Source: JANMDS01 sp031430575 (GTDB lineage Bacteria > Pseudomonadota > Gammaproteobacteria > Burkholderiales > Casimicrobiaceae). Taken from it: DNA of 62,350 nt. Of the stretch, positions 34,727-43,594 are shown piece after piece. A program made the position numbers and the translations under genes. The notes under the pieces were generated by a model. It saw only the letters and a program-made list of their open reading frames with translations. It made no database searches and was not told the origin of the DNA. The stretch covers positions 1-62,350 of the forward strand of contig JANPBT010000076.1 of NCBI GenBank assembly GCA_031430575.1. The letters run 5' to 3'. Numbering within the stretch: position 1 is the first letter of the stretch; each line of letters begins with the position of its first letter.

Positions 34727-37276
34727 TTAGAGTTTCATCGCATGCACGCCGCGGTCACCCGCCGGTAGCGCATATAAAACCGAGTCGCGCACAAAAAACC
34801 GCGACCAAATCCCATTACGCGGCATTGGCGCGCCTTCCACCCCCGCGAACTTTGAGCAGGTCTTGGTACTCACGTCTACACTCCAGAGCGCGCCTAGCCG
34901 ATCCATGCGTATCACGCCTACCGCTGGGTCATAGACGCAACCGGTGGAATCGTCAAACTGCATGCCTTGATGAGCAAGCGGGTAGTCAAGGCGCGATTCT
35001 GTGACGGCTTTGGTATCCATATCGAATTGCAAAATCGTATCGCCATGCCCGCCTGAAAAATACCAGATTTCACGCCCGACGATGCAGGAGTGCGACGGCG
35101 CGCGCGCGATGGTGCGACTGGTCTTAAAGCCCAGATTGCTGGCATCAAACTCAAAAATCTTGAAATCAGCCGTGAGCGCGTAAACCGTATTAGTGACCGT
35201 ATCGACATGCGCGCGCACTGAATAGTTTTCGGTGTAAACGTTCGGGAAGCGGGTAAACGTCCACTTACCCGTTGCGGGGTCAAAAAGCGGAATGTCCCAC
35301 GTTTTGTTAAACGTGCCGAAGCGGCCATCGGGCAGCGTAAACGCATTTGTCCACCCGTGCCAAATGGCGGGATTGCCATCGGGCAATTGCCCCGTCAGCA
35401 CCCGATCTACGCCTGCGACTTTAAAGGTATTTTTGTTAGATTCCTCTGGAGTTACCGCGCGCGTGAACCAAGGCTGCGCGGTATCGCGCGGCCAATAGGA
35501 ATTATCAGGGCTAAGTAAACCTACCACCTGCGGCGCAGATTGCGGGGTTGCCCAGCGCCATGTAAAGGCTTTGAAATCGAAGGCCGCGCGGGCGGTAATT
35601 GCGCCATCGCTATGCCCCGTGCCGTGCAAAACCGCTTCGTTACCGCGAAGGGTGCAGCCGCCCCATGCGTCGATAATATTACGCGCTTGCGCCGCTGGGC
35701 TATAGCCGTTAAAGGGGTTGATTGCGGTAAGGTCTAGCCCCTCATCAATGCGCGTGCCCGCGACTTCGCGCCATTGCCGCACGGGCAAGTTACCGGCTTT
35801 GGCATCGGCGATGCTGATTTGTGGCACATTCTGCGCCGCAGGTAAGGCGGGGGCATTTGGGTATTCAGCGATGCCTTGCGCGAGCGTCAAGACGCGATTG
35901 CCCGTGCCCATTGCGGCCACTGTAGCGGGGGCGTATTGCACCGCCCATGTATTGGTGAAGTTGATAAAAGTGCAATTGTGAAACTCAATCTGCGCCGCAG
36001 GTACTGCTAGATTGACGCGCACCACATAGCCGTCAGCCTTGAAATTCCAAAACACGCAATTGCGCACGATCATGCGGTTTACCGGATGCGCGCGGGCTTG
36101 CACCCATTCCGCGCCAAAGCCAAGCATGAAATCGTTATCCGTGCCCGGGCTTTGAATGAAAGTGCAACCGGTAATCGATACATCGCCGCCGTCGGGGAAT
36201 TCCGCTTCATACGATGCGCGGGAAGTCACTGAGCCGAAACGGGAATTGGTGAGCGTGGATTTTTTAGCGCGCGATTTGAGTTCGTGCCCGGTGTAGGTAT
36301 CGTGGAAATAACTATCGTTGACGATCAAATGCGCAGCGGGGCCGATGTAGATGCCATGCTCTTGACCCGAGCCGAAACGGCCATTGCGATCAAACTCGCA
36401 ACGCTCAATAGTGAGCACGCCGCCGCCTAATTCATTATCGGGGCCAAGAATGCCATTCTCGCAATAACGAAAAGCAGAATCGCGCACGGTGATATTGCAA
36501 GCTGTGCCGTTCGCAGGCTCAAAGCGAATGCCCGCGCCATTACCGCTAGAGGCTGATGCCGCATCCCAAAGCTCTAAATTTTCAACGGTTAAATCAGCAC
36601 CCTTGACCAATAGCCCGCCCTTTTCTTCTGCCGAGCCCATAAAGCGCAACACTGGGCGCGCACCGTTGATCGACAAGCCACGCAAAAACGAATGCCTTGT
36701 GACGACGCCCATTTGACGCGCGTAGACGGGCTGGGTGAGGGGCAAGCCGGTGTTGATTGCGGCCTGCAATGGATGTGGGGTTGGGGGTGGGGCGGTCGTG
36801 GCCATAGGTGTGGGGGCGGGGGGAGGCGGTGTGGAAGAGATCGAAGGAGATCCGCCCACGACGATGCTCACCGTGCCTTGCGCTTGGCCAAACTGGGCGT
36901 CCATTACGGTATAGACAAAAAAATCAGCACCTTGGAAATCCTTCGCAGGGGAGTACAAAACGATTCCCCCTGAGATTAGTGCGGTGCCGTAGCGCGCAGC
37001 ACCGATCGAAATCAGCGTGAGACCTGCTGTATCGATACCAAAATCATTTTTTAATACGTCAACCGGGTTGCCAGCGGAATTTGCGGCCACGCTGAACACG
37101 CCACGCGTGCCCGATGTAACGGGCGATTGTGGAAGCGCGGAAATTGGCGCCGGTGGCATTACGCGAGTGAGCAGCTGTTGCAAGCTGGTTTTCGCCCGAT
37201 CACGAAAACGCAACGTCAACTGATCCACGATGCCAACGCTATCGAAGCTAACATAAATATTTTGCCTACAATTCAA
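34727..37276 (-). CDS. large beta-helix / beta-propeller-like extracellular protein
   Basis: The 849-aa protein has several parts. Residues 60-140 look like a cadherin/Big-type beta-sandwich (VLKNDFGIDTAGLTLISIG...ADFFVYTVMD). A Pro/Thr linker follows (STPPPPAPTPMATTAPPPTP). A right-handed parallel beta-helix spans about 200-440 (ENLELWDAAS, NITVRDSAFRYCENGI, LTIERCEFDRNG). The C-terminal half resembles Kelch-like blades (WHGWTNAFTLPDGRFG, SHSCIVGREIWYFSGGHG). No clear signal peptide is visible, so the start may lie elsewhere. A glycan lyase or surface adhesin is possible. Three repeat copies encode PAAQI (425-430), PAAQ (478-482) and SAPQV (579-584). Confidence 0.75.
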   Translation of the reverse strand: MNCRQNIYVSFDSVGIVDQLTLRFRDRAKTSLQQLLTRVMPPAPISALPQSPVTSGTRGVFSVAANSAGNPVDVLKNDFGIDTAGLTLISIGAARYGTALISGGIVLYSPAKDFQGADFFVYTVMDAQFGQAQGTVSIVVGGSPSISSTPPPPAPTPMATTAPPPTPHPLQAAINTGLPLTQPVYARQMGVVTRHSFLRGLSINGARPVLRFMGSAEEKGGLLVKGADLTVENLELWDAASASSGNGAGIRFEPANGTACNITVRDSAFRYCENGILGPDNELGGGVLTIERCEFDRNGRFGSGQEHGIYIGPAAHLIVNDSYFHDTYTGHELKSRAKKSTLTNSRFGSVTSRASYEAEFPDGGDVSITGCTFIQSPGTDNDFMLGFGAEWVQARAHPVNRMIVRNCVFWNFKADGYVVRVNLAVPAAQIEFHNCTFINFTNTWAVQYAPATVAAMGTGNRVLTLAQGIAEYPNAPALPAAQNVPQISIADAKAGNLPVRQWREVAGTRIDEGLDLTAINPFNGYSPAAQARNIIDAWGGCTLRGNEAVLHGTGHSDGAITARAAFDFKAFTWRWATPQSAPQVVGLLSPDNSYWPRDTAQPWFTRAVTPEESNKNTFKVAGVDRVLTGQLPDGNPAIWHGWTNAFTLPDGRFGTFNKTWDIPLFDPATGKWTFTRFPNVYTENYSVRAHVDTVTNTVYALTADFKIFEFDASNLGFKTSRTIARAPSHSCIVGREIWYFSGGHGDTILQFDMDTKAVTESRLDYPLAHQGMQFDDSTGCVYDPAVGVIRMDRLGALWSVDVSTKTCSKFAGVEGAPMPRNGIWSRFFVRDSVLYALPAGDRGVHAMKL
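35526..35541 (+). repeat. TACC-dyad repeat, copy 19 (16 bp, first T changed)
   Basis: Encodes QSAPQV in the C-terminal half of the beta-helix protein. Confidence 0.8.
35831..35844 (-). repeat. TACC-dyad repeat, copy 20 (14-bp core)
   Basis: Encodes LPAAQN in the beta-helix protein. Confidence 0.88.
35987..36003 (-). repeat. TACC-dyad repeat, copy 21 (17 bp)
   Basis: Encodes VPAAQIE within a beta-helix coil. Confidence 0.92.
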
Positions 37277-37418
37277 AATATGCCAATAGTGTATGCCTAA
37301 AATCTAATCTTGAACATTTCATCGCGTTGTGAGCGGCAGTGGCAATCCTGACAAAATCAGGGTGTCCGTTACTTTTTCGATGCCTCGCGACGCTGACTTT
37401 TAAGGATTAATCTCAAAC

Positions 37419-38381
37419 GTGTTGACCCCGCTTTTTTCATTTCGTGCGCGCAAAGGCGCAAACGCGCAATTGAGCGTGCTCACTTTTCATCGTGCACCGC
37501 CGGTTTTCGACGCGATCATGCCGGGAGAGCCAGATGCGTCACGTTTTGACCGTTGGGTTAAGAGATGGAGTGGTTGGTTTAACTTTCTTCCATTGACCGA
37601 AGCGGTAGTGCATTTGCGCGACGGTACATTGCCAGCGCGGGCCGCTTGTTTGACCTTCGATGATGGGTATGCCGATAACCGAGAAATCGCTGCGCCGATC
37701 CTCAAAAAACTTGGTATTCCCGCCACTTTTTTTGTCGCTACCGATTTCCTCGATGGCGGCATGATGTTTAATGACCGCGTTGTCGAGGCGTTGCGTGGCG
37801 CAAAAGGCGCCGCGCTCGATCTCACGTCGCTTGGCTTTGGCGTCTGGCCGACGACTACGCCCCATAGCCGCGCACGCAGCATTGATGGCGTATTGAAGCA
37901 AGTGAAGTATTTACCTTATGCTGAGCGTGAGGTTGCGACGATGGCGGTCGCACGAATCGCCGAAGTTGAGCTTCATCCCCATCCAATGATGACGGTGGCG
38001 CAGGTGCGTGAACTTGCCGATATGGGTTTTGAGATTGGCGCGCATACGATGAGTCATCCGATCTTGCGTGCGCTCCCTGACGACCAAGCGCGCGCTGAAA
38101 TCGTCGGTAGCCGCGCTAGGCTACAAGAAATTACGGGTCAGAAAATCAAGATGTTTGCCTATCCAAACGGCAAACCGAATGAAGACTACGATTTACGACA
38201 TGTCGCAATGGTGCGTGAAGCGGGGTTTTTAGGCGCGGTTGCAACCATCGCGGGCGCAGGGCGAAGGGGCGATGATTTGTTTCAAATTCCGCGCTTTACG
38301 CCTTGGCATGGTGATTCGTGGAAAAGTGCGGTGCAGTTTCTGCGCAATTATTCCGTACCGAATCAAGCCCTAAAACCGTAG
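37419..38381 (+). CDS. polysaccharide deacetylase
   Basis: The 320-aa NodB-homology protein has the metal/catalytic motif LTFDDGYADN (about 73-82), a His-containing second motif (FEIGAHTMSHPILRAL) and FAYPNGKPNEDYD. It resembles deacetylases of the exosortase-A-associated/WspA group that act on N-acetylated exopolysaccharide. GTG is the predicted start, with AGGA 13 bp upstream. Its stop codon touches the wecB stop codon on the other strand. Confidence 0.9.
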   Translation: MLTPLFSFRARKGANAQLSVLTFHRAPPVFDAIMPGEPDASRFDRWVKRWSGWFNFLPLTEAVVHLRDGTLPARAACLTFDDGYADNREIAAPILKKLGIPATFFVATDFLDGGMMFNDRVVEALRGAKGAALDLTSLGFGVWPTTTPHSRARSIDGVLKQVKYLPYAEREVATMAVARIAEVELHPHPMMTVAQVRELADMGFEIGAHTMSHPILRALPDDQARAEIVGSRARLQEITGQKIKMFAYPNGKPNEDYDLRHVAMVREAGFLGAVATIAGAGRRGDDLFQIPRFTPWHGDSWKSAVQFLRNYSVPNQALKP

Positions 38382-39482
38382 CTATTGCAGCAGATTTTTG
38401 AGAATCGCTGCGATCCGTGGCGCAGCTTGACCATCCCAACCTCGCGGCCGCTTTGAGGTGTCGAAAGGCTGCGTTAATCGCTCGTGCGCAAGGCGTACGA
38501 TATGTTCGCCATTGCGACCCGCGAGCGTGTTTGTGCCCTGTGAAATTGTGATTGGGCGCTCGGTATTGTCGCGCAAGGTCAAGCACGGAACGCCGAGCGC
38601 GGTCGTTTCTTCTTGAATGCCGCCCGAGTCAGTGAGCACGAGCGTAGCCGCGCTTTGGAGACCAAGCAATTCCAAATAGCCCTGCGGCGGAATAAATGAA
38701 ATCGCCTTGCCGCGTACGATTGATTCCAAACCAAATTTATCAATATTGCTACGCGTTCGCGGATGCACTGCAAATACGAGTGGTAACGCGTCACTCACCG
38801 CTGCCAATGCGCGCAACATATCGGCAAATATTACGGGATCGTCGACCGTTGCCGGGCGATGCAAGGTCACTAAACCGAAGCGGGCATCGGCACCCGAAAT
38901 GCCCAAATTAGCCAAAATCTGCGCCGCAGGTATGGCATGCGGGCGCATCATGAAGAGCGTATCGATCATCACGTTGCCTGCGAAATGGATCGATGCTTCG
39001 TTGATGCCTTCGCGCAGAAGATTGGTCTGCGCATCGGGCTCGGTGGTAAATAAAAAATCAGAGAGTTGGTCCGTCAAAATGCGGTTGATCTCTTCCGGCA
39101 TGGAGCGATCACCGCTGCGCAGCCCCGCTTCAACGTGTGCAACTTTAATGCCCTTTTTGGCTGCGACGAGCGCGCAAGCGATCGTGGAATTCACATCGCC
39201 TACGACCAACACACAGGACGGTTTTTGAGCATCAACGACCGGTTCAAAGCGGGTCATGACGTCAGCCGTCTGCACCGCGTGCGTGCCGGAACCAACCTGC
39301 AAATTTGCAATTGGCGCGGGCATGGCGAGCGCTTGAAAAAAGCGGTCATTCATATCGGCATCGTAGTGCTGCCCTGTGTGCACGATATGCGCGGGCATCT
39401 CGGCTTGCGCGAATGCGCGCATCAGGGGCGCGACTTTCATGTAATTCGGGCGAGCCCCGACGATGCAGAGAATAGGTTGCAT
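38382..39482 (-). CDS. wecB: UDP-N-acetylglucosamine 2-epimerase (non-hydrolysing)
   Basis: The enzyme interconverts UDP-GlcNAc and UDP-ManNAc for surface polysaccharide. The 366-aa GT-B fold protein has HTGQHYDADMND, VEAGLRSGDRSMPEEINR, the C-terminal DSGGIQEE and GxNTERP-like LRDNTERP motifs. A repeat copy encodes IPAAQI at 184-189, in the linker between the two Rossmann domains. It is read convergently with the deacetylase. Confidence 0.95.
   Translation of the reverse strand: MQPILCIVGARPNYMKVAPLMRAFAQAEMPAHIVHTGQHYDADMNDRFFQALAMPAPIANLQVGSGTHAVQTADVMTRFEPVVDAQKPSCVLVVGDVNSTIACALVAAKKGIKVAHVEAGLRSGDRSMPEEINRILTDQLSDFLFTTEPDAQTNLLREGINEASIHFAGNVMIDTLFMMRPHAIPAAQILANLGISGADARFGLVTLHRPATVDDPVIFADMLRALAAVSDALPLVFAVHPRTRSNIDKFGLESIVRGKAISFIPPQGYLELLGLQSAATLVLTDSGGIQEETTALGVPCLTLRDNTERPITISQGTNTLAGRNGEHIVRLAHERLTQPFDTSKRPRGWDGQAAPRIAAILKNLLQ
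38915..38932 (-). repeat. TACC-dyad repeat, copy 22 (full 18 bp) inside wecB
   Basis: Encodes IPAAQIL near WecB residue 186. It is the last copy before a repeat-free 3.5 kb. Confidence 0.93.
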
Positions 39483-39505
39483 AGCAAAAGTGTTTTTAGT
39501 TATAA

Positions 39506-40528
39506 CTAAGAGTTTACGCGCGCGGCTTTGTATTTTTGTCGGATCATTCGCATCGATGGTTGCTCAACAAATCGAACCAACGCGTAAGACAACCCAATTG
39601 CGGCAAGCAGTGCAAGGGAAATCGTAATCAAAGGAGGCATGCCCGCGCCGTACATTTTTCGCATTAATACCCAGCCAATATTTTCATGCAAGAGATAAAG
39701 CGCGTATGAGATCGATCCAAAAAACATAAAAGGTTTAAAGCGCATAAAACCTAATGCGCCGCGCGCGAGCGAGAGGAAAATTCCAACGCACAAACAGTGC
39801 ACCACCCATGCTTCAACGCTGACGCTGAGCACAAGAACGTTTGCAAATAGTAAAACGAGCCCATCCCACAGAACGAGGCGTCGACGTTTTTTAAAAATAT
39901 CGTAGGCGACAATGCCAACTGCAAAAAATGGAAAAAAAGGAAGTATCAAAACGGCTGAAATAGAGTACGAAAGATCGACGTTAAATATAATTCTCGCAAA
40001 TACATAAACCGCGTGCAGCCCGAGCCAGACTGCGCAGATGAGGTGAAGCCGCTTCAATAAGCCAAACAAATGCAGAACCAGCATCAGTACGTAAAAAAAT
40101 AGCTCAACCTGAAGCGTCCAATACACACCGTCAACGAGATTAACGCGAAATAATGCCGGCACCATCGAGAGATTGCCAAGCAAATCACGTACGCCAACCT
40201 CTTTTCCGGGCAATCCGAAAATACTGACGACGGTAAACGTCAGCAGCACGGCGATCCAGAAGCTCGGATAAAGCCTTGAAAACCGCGAAACCACAAAATC
40301 ACGCCACGATTGAGTCCGATCAAGCGTCATCGCGATTACAAATCCACTAATGCAAAAGAACAGCTGCACGCCATAATGACCAAGCGGTACACCGATTGCG
40401 AGCGCCGATGGATGGCCATATAGCTCGCCAAATTTTGTTGTGTAGTGAAAAAAAACGACCGAAAGCGCTGCGATTCCTCGCAAGGCATCGAGCTCGGGAA
40501 TTCGCTGACTAGGGGGCAATGAGAACAC
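39506..40528 (-). CDS. acyltransferase 3 family membrane protein
   Basis: The 340-aa protein has about ten membrane segments and the family start IPELDALRGIAALSVVFFHY, with the catalytic His in FFHY. Such proteins O-acetylate LPS, peptidoglycan or exopolysaccharide. The overlapping upstream gene (20 bp) encodes an acetylesterase-like protein, so the pair may add and remove acetyl groups on the same glycan. This is inference from context. Confidence 0.88.
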   Translation of the reverse strand: MFSLPPSQRIPELDALRGIAALSVVFFHYTTKFGELYGHPSALAIGVPLGHYGVQLFFCISGFVIAMTLDRTQSWRDFVVSRFSRLYPSFWIAVLLTFTVVSIFGLPGKEVGVRDLLGNLSMVPALFRVNLVDGVYWTLQVELFFYVLMLVLHLFGLLKRLHLICAVWLGLHAVYVFARIIFNVDLSYSISAVLILPFFPFFAVGIVAYDIFKKRRRLVLWDGLVLLFANVLVLSVSVEAWVVHCLCVGIFLSLARGALGFMRFKPFMFFGSISYALYLLHENIGWVLMRKMYGAGMPPLITISLALLAAIGLSYALVRFVEQPSMRMIRQKYKAARVNS

Positions 40529-41348
40529 CTGCTTTGCGGATCGACTGATACCAAATATACGCTACCGCAAGCAGGCCGCTGGGAGAAAAATGGCAGCCGT
40601 CGTGGCGGAAATTCAAACCCAGTTGATCTGTATCAGGCCCTGGAAACACTTTCGCCGCGGTGTTCCAATGTGATGCTTGTACGCCGCGAATTGTGGCGTT
40701 TGCTTCGCTGCGACAAATGGATGTTTGTGAGACTATCAAAGGCGCGTTACTCGTGAGCGCTTTAAAGCGTGAAATAACGACCTCTAAATCTCGGTCATAA
40801 CGCTTGGCCGAAGTCTGATCCCGTGCGTCTGCTTCCCCTTGATGCCAGAGAACAAGGCTCGTAGAGAGCCCGAGCGCCGTTAGCGATGCAATGCCACGCT
40901 CGACGCAGCCCAGCAGAGATGCATCGGTAGTCCACTGGGCAACGGTGGTCGATGTGATTGCACAGCTTATAAAGAGTACGGACGGTGCGATTCGTTTTTC
41001 AACAAGTAGATCTCCCAGGGCTGGCCAAGGGCTTCCGCCGGTTCCAGACGCGCCAGGCTGGGGGTCAAATGCCTTGTAACATTTTCCGTCGTAAAGGGAA
41101 AATACCATCGACTTTGGCTGGGTTTTCGCCTGACCGTGATTCGCAGCATTGGATTGGCCCGCCGTGATAATAACGACCGGGCGCATTTTTTTCACTGCCG
41201 CGCAATCCACGATTAGCGAAGCCTCAGGAGTTGCTCTTCGGGCAAGCTCGACACGCTTTTCACACGCGACCGTGGCGCAGATAGTGGCGAAAACGAATGA
41301 TAAGCGCAAAAAAATAACATCAATCCTAGGAGGGTGCAGGACGCGCAT
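40509..41348 (-). CDS. SGNH-type acetylesterase (SASA/DUF303 family)
   Basis: From the ATG at 41348 the protein has 279 residues. It starts with a hydrophobic signal-like stretch (VIFLRLSFVFATICATVAC) that could end in a lipobox-like ATVAC. Catalytic motifs follow: GQSNAANHG with the nucleophile Ser, LVLWHQGEADARD, and DGCHFSPSGL with the Asp/His pair. This is the sialate O-acetylesterase-like carbohydrate esterase group. A TTG/ATG start 35-36 codons upstream is also open and the true start is unsure. Confidence 0.8.
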   Translation of the reverse strand: MRVLHPPRIDVIFLRLSFVFATICATVACEKRVELARRATPEASLIVDCAAVKKMRPVVIITAGQSNAANHGQAKTQPKSMVFSLYDGKCYKAFDPQPGASGTGGSPWPALGDLLVEKRIAPSVLFISCAITSTTVAQWTTDASLLGCVERGIASLTALGLSTSLVLWHQGEADARDQTSAKRYDRDLEVVISRFKALTSNAPLIVSQTSICRSEANATIRGVQASHWNTAAKVFPGPDTDQLGLNFRHDGCHFSPSGLLAVAYIWYQSIRKAGVLIAP

Positions 41349-41565
41349 TCTGGCGCTACCGACGCAGAGGCCGAAGTTTATCGTTAGCAAATTGATTCGC
41401 GCTAATCGGGCTCCAAGATATGAGCGCAATTTCAATTTGAAACGGCTCGACATCAAGACGACTAAAAAAGGATTGTGGCCCGTAATGTAGGCGATAAGTT
41501 TTAACTCAAGAATAAAGTGCAGCGCGTTTCAGGCTGACGCGACTTTATCTCAATCACGTACGCTT

Positions 41566-43008
41566 TTAACCGCGCGCCGCCTTGTACATCGCCAGCGTCA
41601 TTTCCCGTGCAGTCGCATGATCGACGATCGGGCGCGGATACGATTTACCCAGCGCTATCGCCGCAGCATCTAATAGCATTGCTGGCGCGGCGGCAGGCGT
41701 ATGAATATATTTATCGGCGAGCCCGGCAATTTCGGGTACGTAACGCCGTATGAATTGGCCTTTTTCATCAAATTTCTCGGATTGCGATTGCGGGTTGAAA
41801 ATCCGAAAATAGGGCTGGGCGTCGCAGCCTGTCGAGGCCGCCCATTGCCAACCGCCATTGTTGGCCGCCAAATCGAAATCAATCAATTTCTCAGCAAAAT
41901 ATTTTTCGCCCCAACGCCAATCGATTTGCAAGTCCTTGGTCAGAAAAGACGCAACAATCATGCGCAATCGGTTGTGCATGTAGCCCGTCTGATTGAGTTG
42001 GCGCATTGCCGCATCGACGATTGGAAAACCCGTCTCGCCATCGCACCACGCTTTAAATTGCACGGGGTCGTTTCGCCAGTTAAGCTTATCGTACGCAGGC
42101 TTAAATGCACCGCCAACCACGTGCGGATGATGATGGAGAATTTGAAAATAGAAATCACGCCAAATGAGTTCGGAAAGCCAAACGGCAGCACCATCGCGGT
42201 CTAGCGATTTCCAGCGCTCATACGCCAGACCGGCGAGTTTGCGTATCGAAATCGTGCCGAAGCGCAAGTGGACGGAAAGGTAGGAGGGGCCTTTAATGGC
42301 TGGAAAGTTGCGGGCTTCATCGTAGTGGTCGATGCGGTTTGCGAAATCCGCTAGCAACGCATCTGCGCCTAGAGCGCCTGGGGCTATTTTGAGTGCTGAG
42401 AGATTGGTGCGCGCAAAGCCCATCGATTCTAGACTCGGCATTGCCTTTACCTGCGGCGCAGATTTGGTCTTAAATCGGGTGATTGAGTGGGCGTTAAACG
42501 TTTGCGGCGTCACTTTTTTGAGCCATGCGTTTTTGTAAGGCGTAAATACAGAAAACGTACCGCTGGCTTGGGTCAAGATTTCGCTCTTTTCAAAGATCAC
42601 CTGATCCTTAAAAGTATGCAAATCTGCGCCGCAGGTATTGAGCGCTTTTTTTACCGCGAGATCGCGGGCAATTGCGTGTGGTTCGTAGTCATGATTTGCG
42701 TAGACGGCGTTGACTTTTAGCGCGCGCGCAAGCGCTGGAATCGCATCGCGGGCAACGGCATGCTGCACGATCAATTCCCCGCCAAGCGCCGCCAGCGCTT
42801 GCCCCAATTCACGCACGCTCTCCCAAATAAATTCGACCCGACGATCTGCTTTATCCGGTAGCAGGTCGAGAATTTCGCGGTCAAAAATAAAAACGCAATG
42901 TACGACCTCGCATTCGCGCAGCGCCGCGCTAAGCGCAGCATGATCTAGGCAACGTAGATCGCGACGAAACCATACGAGTGCGCTTGAAGGCATTGCGGGA
43001 GCGGTCAT
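41566..43008 (-). CDS. phr: deoxyribodipyrimidine photolyase
   Basis: The enzyme repairs UV-induced pyrimidine dimers with FADH- and a light-harvesting cofactor. The 480-aa class I photolyase has the N-terminal alpha/beta domain (VWFRRDLRCLDHAAL), then FAD-binding motifs SELIWRDFYFQIL, WCDGETGFPIVDAAMRQL, GYMHNRLRMIVASFL and DLAANNGGWQWAASTGCDAQPYFRIFNP. Repeat copies encode NTCGADL (124-130) and KSAPQV (181-187). Both lie in the interdomain connector rather than the FAD pocket. Confidence 0.96.
   Translation of the reverse strand: MTAPAMPSSALVWFRRDLRCLDHAALSAALRECEVVHCVFIFDREILDLLPDKADRRVEFIWESVRELGQALAALGGELIVQHAVARDAIPALARALKVNAVYANHDYEPHAIARDLAVKKALNTCGADLHTFKDQVIFEKSEILTQASGTFSVFTPYKNAWLKKVTPQTFNAHSITRFKTKSAPQVKAMPSLESMGFARTNLSALKIAPGALGADALLADFANRIDHYDEARNFPAIKGPSYLSVHLRFGTISIRKLAGLAYERWKSLDRDGAAVWLSELIWRDFYFQILHHHPHVVGGAFKPAYDKLNWRNDPVQFKAWCDGETGFPIVDAAMRQLNQTGYMHNRLRMIVASFLTKDLQIDWRWGEKYFAEKLIDFDLAANNGGWQWAASTGCDAQPYFRIFNPQSQSEKFDEKGQFIRRYVPEIAGLADKYIHTPAAAPAMLLDAAAIALGKSYPRPIVDHATAREMTLAMYKAARG
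42448..42465 (+). repeat. TACC-dyad repeat, copy 23 (full 18 bp) inside phr
   Basis: Encodes KSAPQV at residues 181-187. It is inverted relative to copy 24, 154 bp away. Confidence 0.93.
42620..42637 (-). repeat. TACC-dyad repeat, copy 24 (full 18 bp) inside phr
   Basis: Encodes NTCGADL near photolyase residue 125. Confidence 0.93.
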
Positions 43009-43033
43009 GGGAAAGAGCGGTTAAACTGTCGAA

Positions 43034-43594
43034 ATGGACAATCAAAATTTTACGCACCACTTCCTGATTGCCATGCCGCAATTATCCGACCCGACTTTTT
43101 CGGGTACCGTGACTTATATTTGCGAGCATAACGATGGCGGCGCAATCGGGCTGATTATCAATCGCCCGAGCACGACGACGGTCTCCGTACTGCTCAGCGA
43201 AATTGAAATCCCGATGAATAATCTTGCCGCCGGTGAAAAAACGGTACTCAACGGTGGGCCGGTGCAAAAAAATCGTGGATTTGTGCTGCACACGCCGAAA
43301 GGGCAATGGACTTCAACGCTGGAGGTGGCGCAGGATATTGCCATGACCACCTCAAAAGATATTTTGGAAGCGATGGGGCGCGGTGAAGGGCCTGACGATG
43401 TGATCGTCACGATGGGCTACGCAGGCTGGGGCGCGGGTCAGCTTGAGCAAGAAATTGCCGATAATGCCTGGCTTACTGTTGAGGCCCAGTCCGACGTTAT
43501 TTTTAATACCCCAGCAGAAAAACGCTTTGAGGCCGCGCTCGGTTTGCTCGGCGTTAAGCCTGCGCAGTTGTCAATGATGGCGGGTCATGGCTGA
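43034..43594 (+). CDS. yqgE: YqgE/AlgH family protein (UPF0301)
   Basis: The 186-aa protein matches YqgE throughout: HFLIAMPQLSDPTFSGTVTYICEHNDGGAIGLIINRP, LNGGPVQKNRGFVLH, YAGWGAGQLEQEI. Its biochemical function is unsettled; it was once named AlgH as a supposed alginate regulator. It leads the operon yqgE-yqgF-pyrR-pyrB-pyrC', the common betaproteobacterial order, and overlaps yqgF by 8 bp. Confidence 0.95.
   Translation: MDNQNFTHHFLIAMPQLSDPTFSGTVTYICEHNDGGAIGLIINRPSTTTVSVLLSEIEIPMNNLAAGEKTVLNGGPVQKNRGFVLHTPKGQWTSTLEVAQDIAMTTSKDILEAMGRGEGPDDVIVTMGYAGWGAGQLEQEIADNAWLTVEAQSDVIFNTPAEKRFEAALGLLGVKPAQLSMMAGHG

Noticed and set aside
35685..35705. PAAQ peptide in the beta-helix protein (SPAAQARN)
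   Set aside because: The DNA here (GCTTGCGCCGCTGGGC) lacks the core, so it is not counted as a copy.
40509..41456. Longer start of the acetylesterase (41456 or 41453)
   Set aside because: The extra 35-36 residues are basic and unlike a signal peptide, whereas the ATG at 41348 places a hydrophobic leader at the N-terminus; kept as an alternative.
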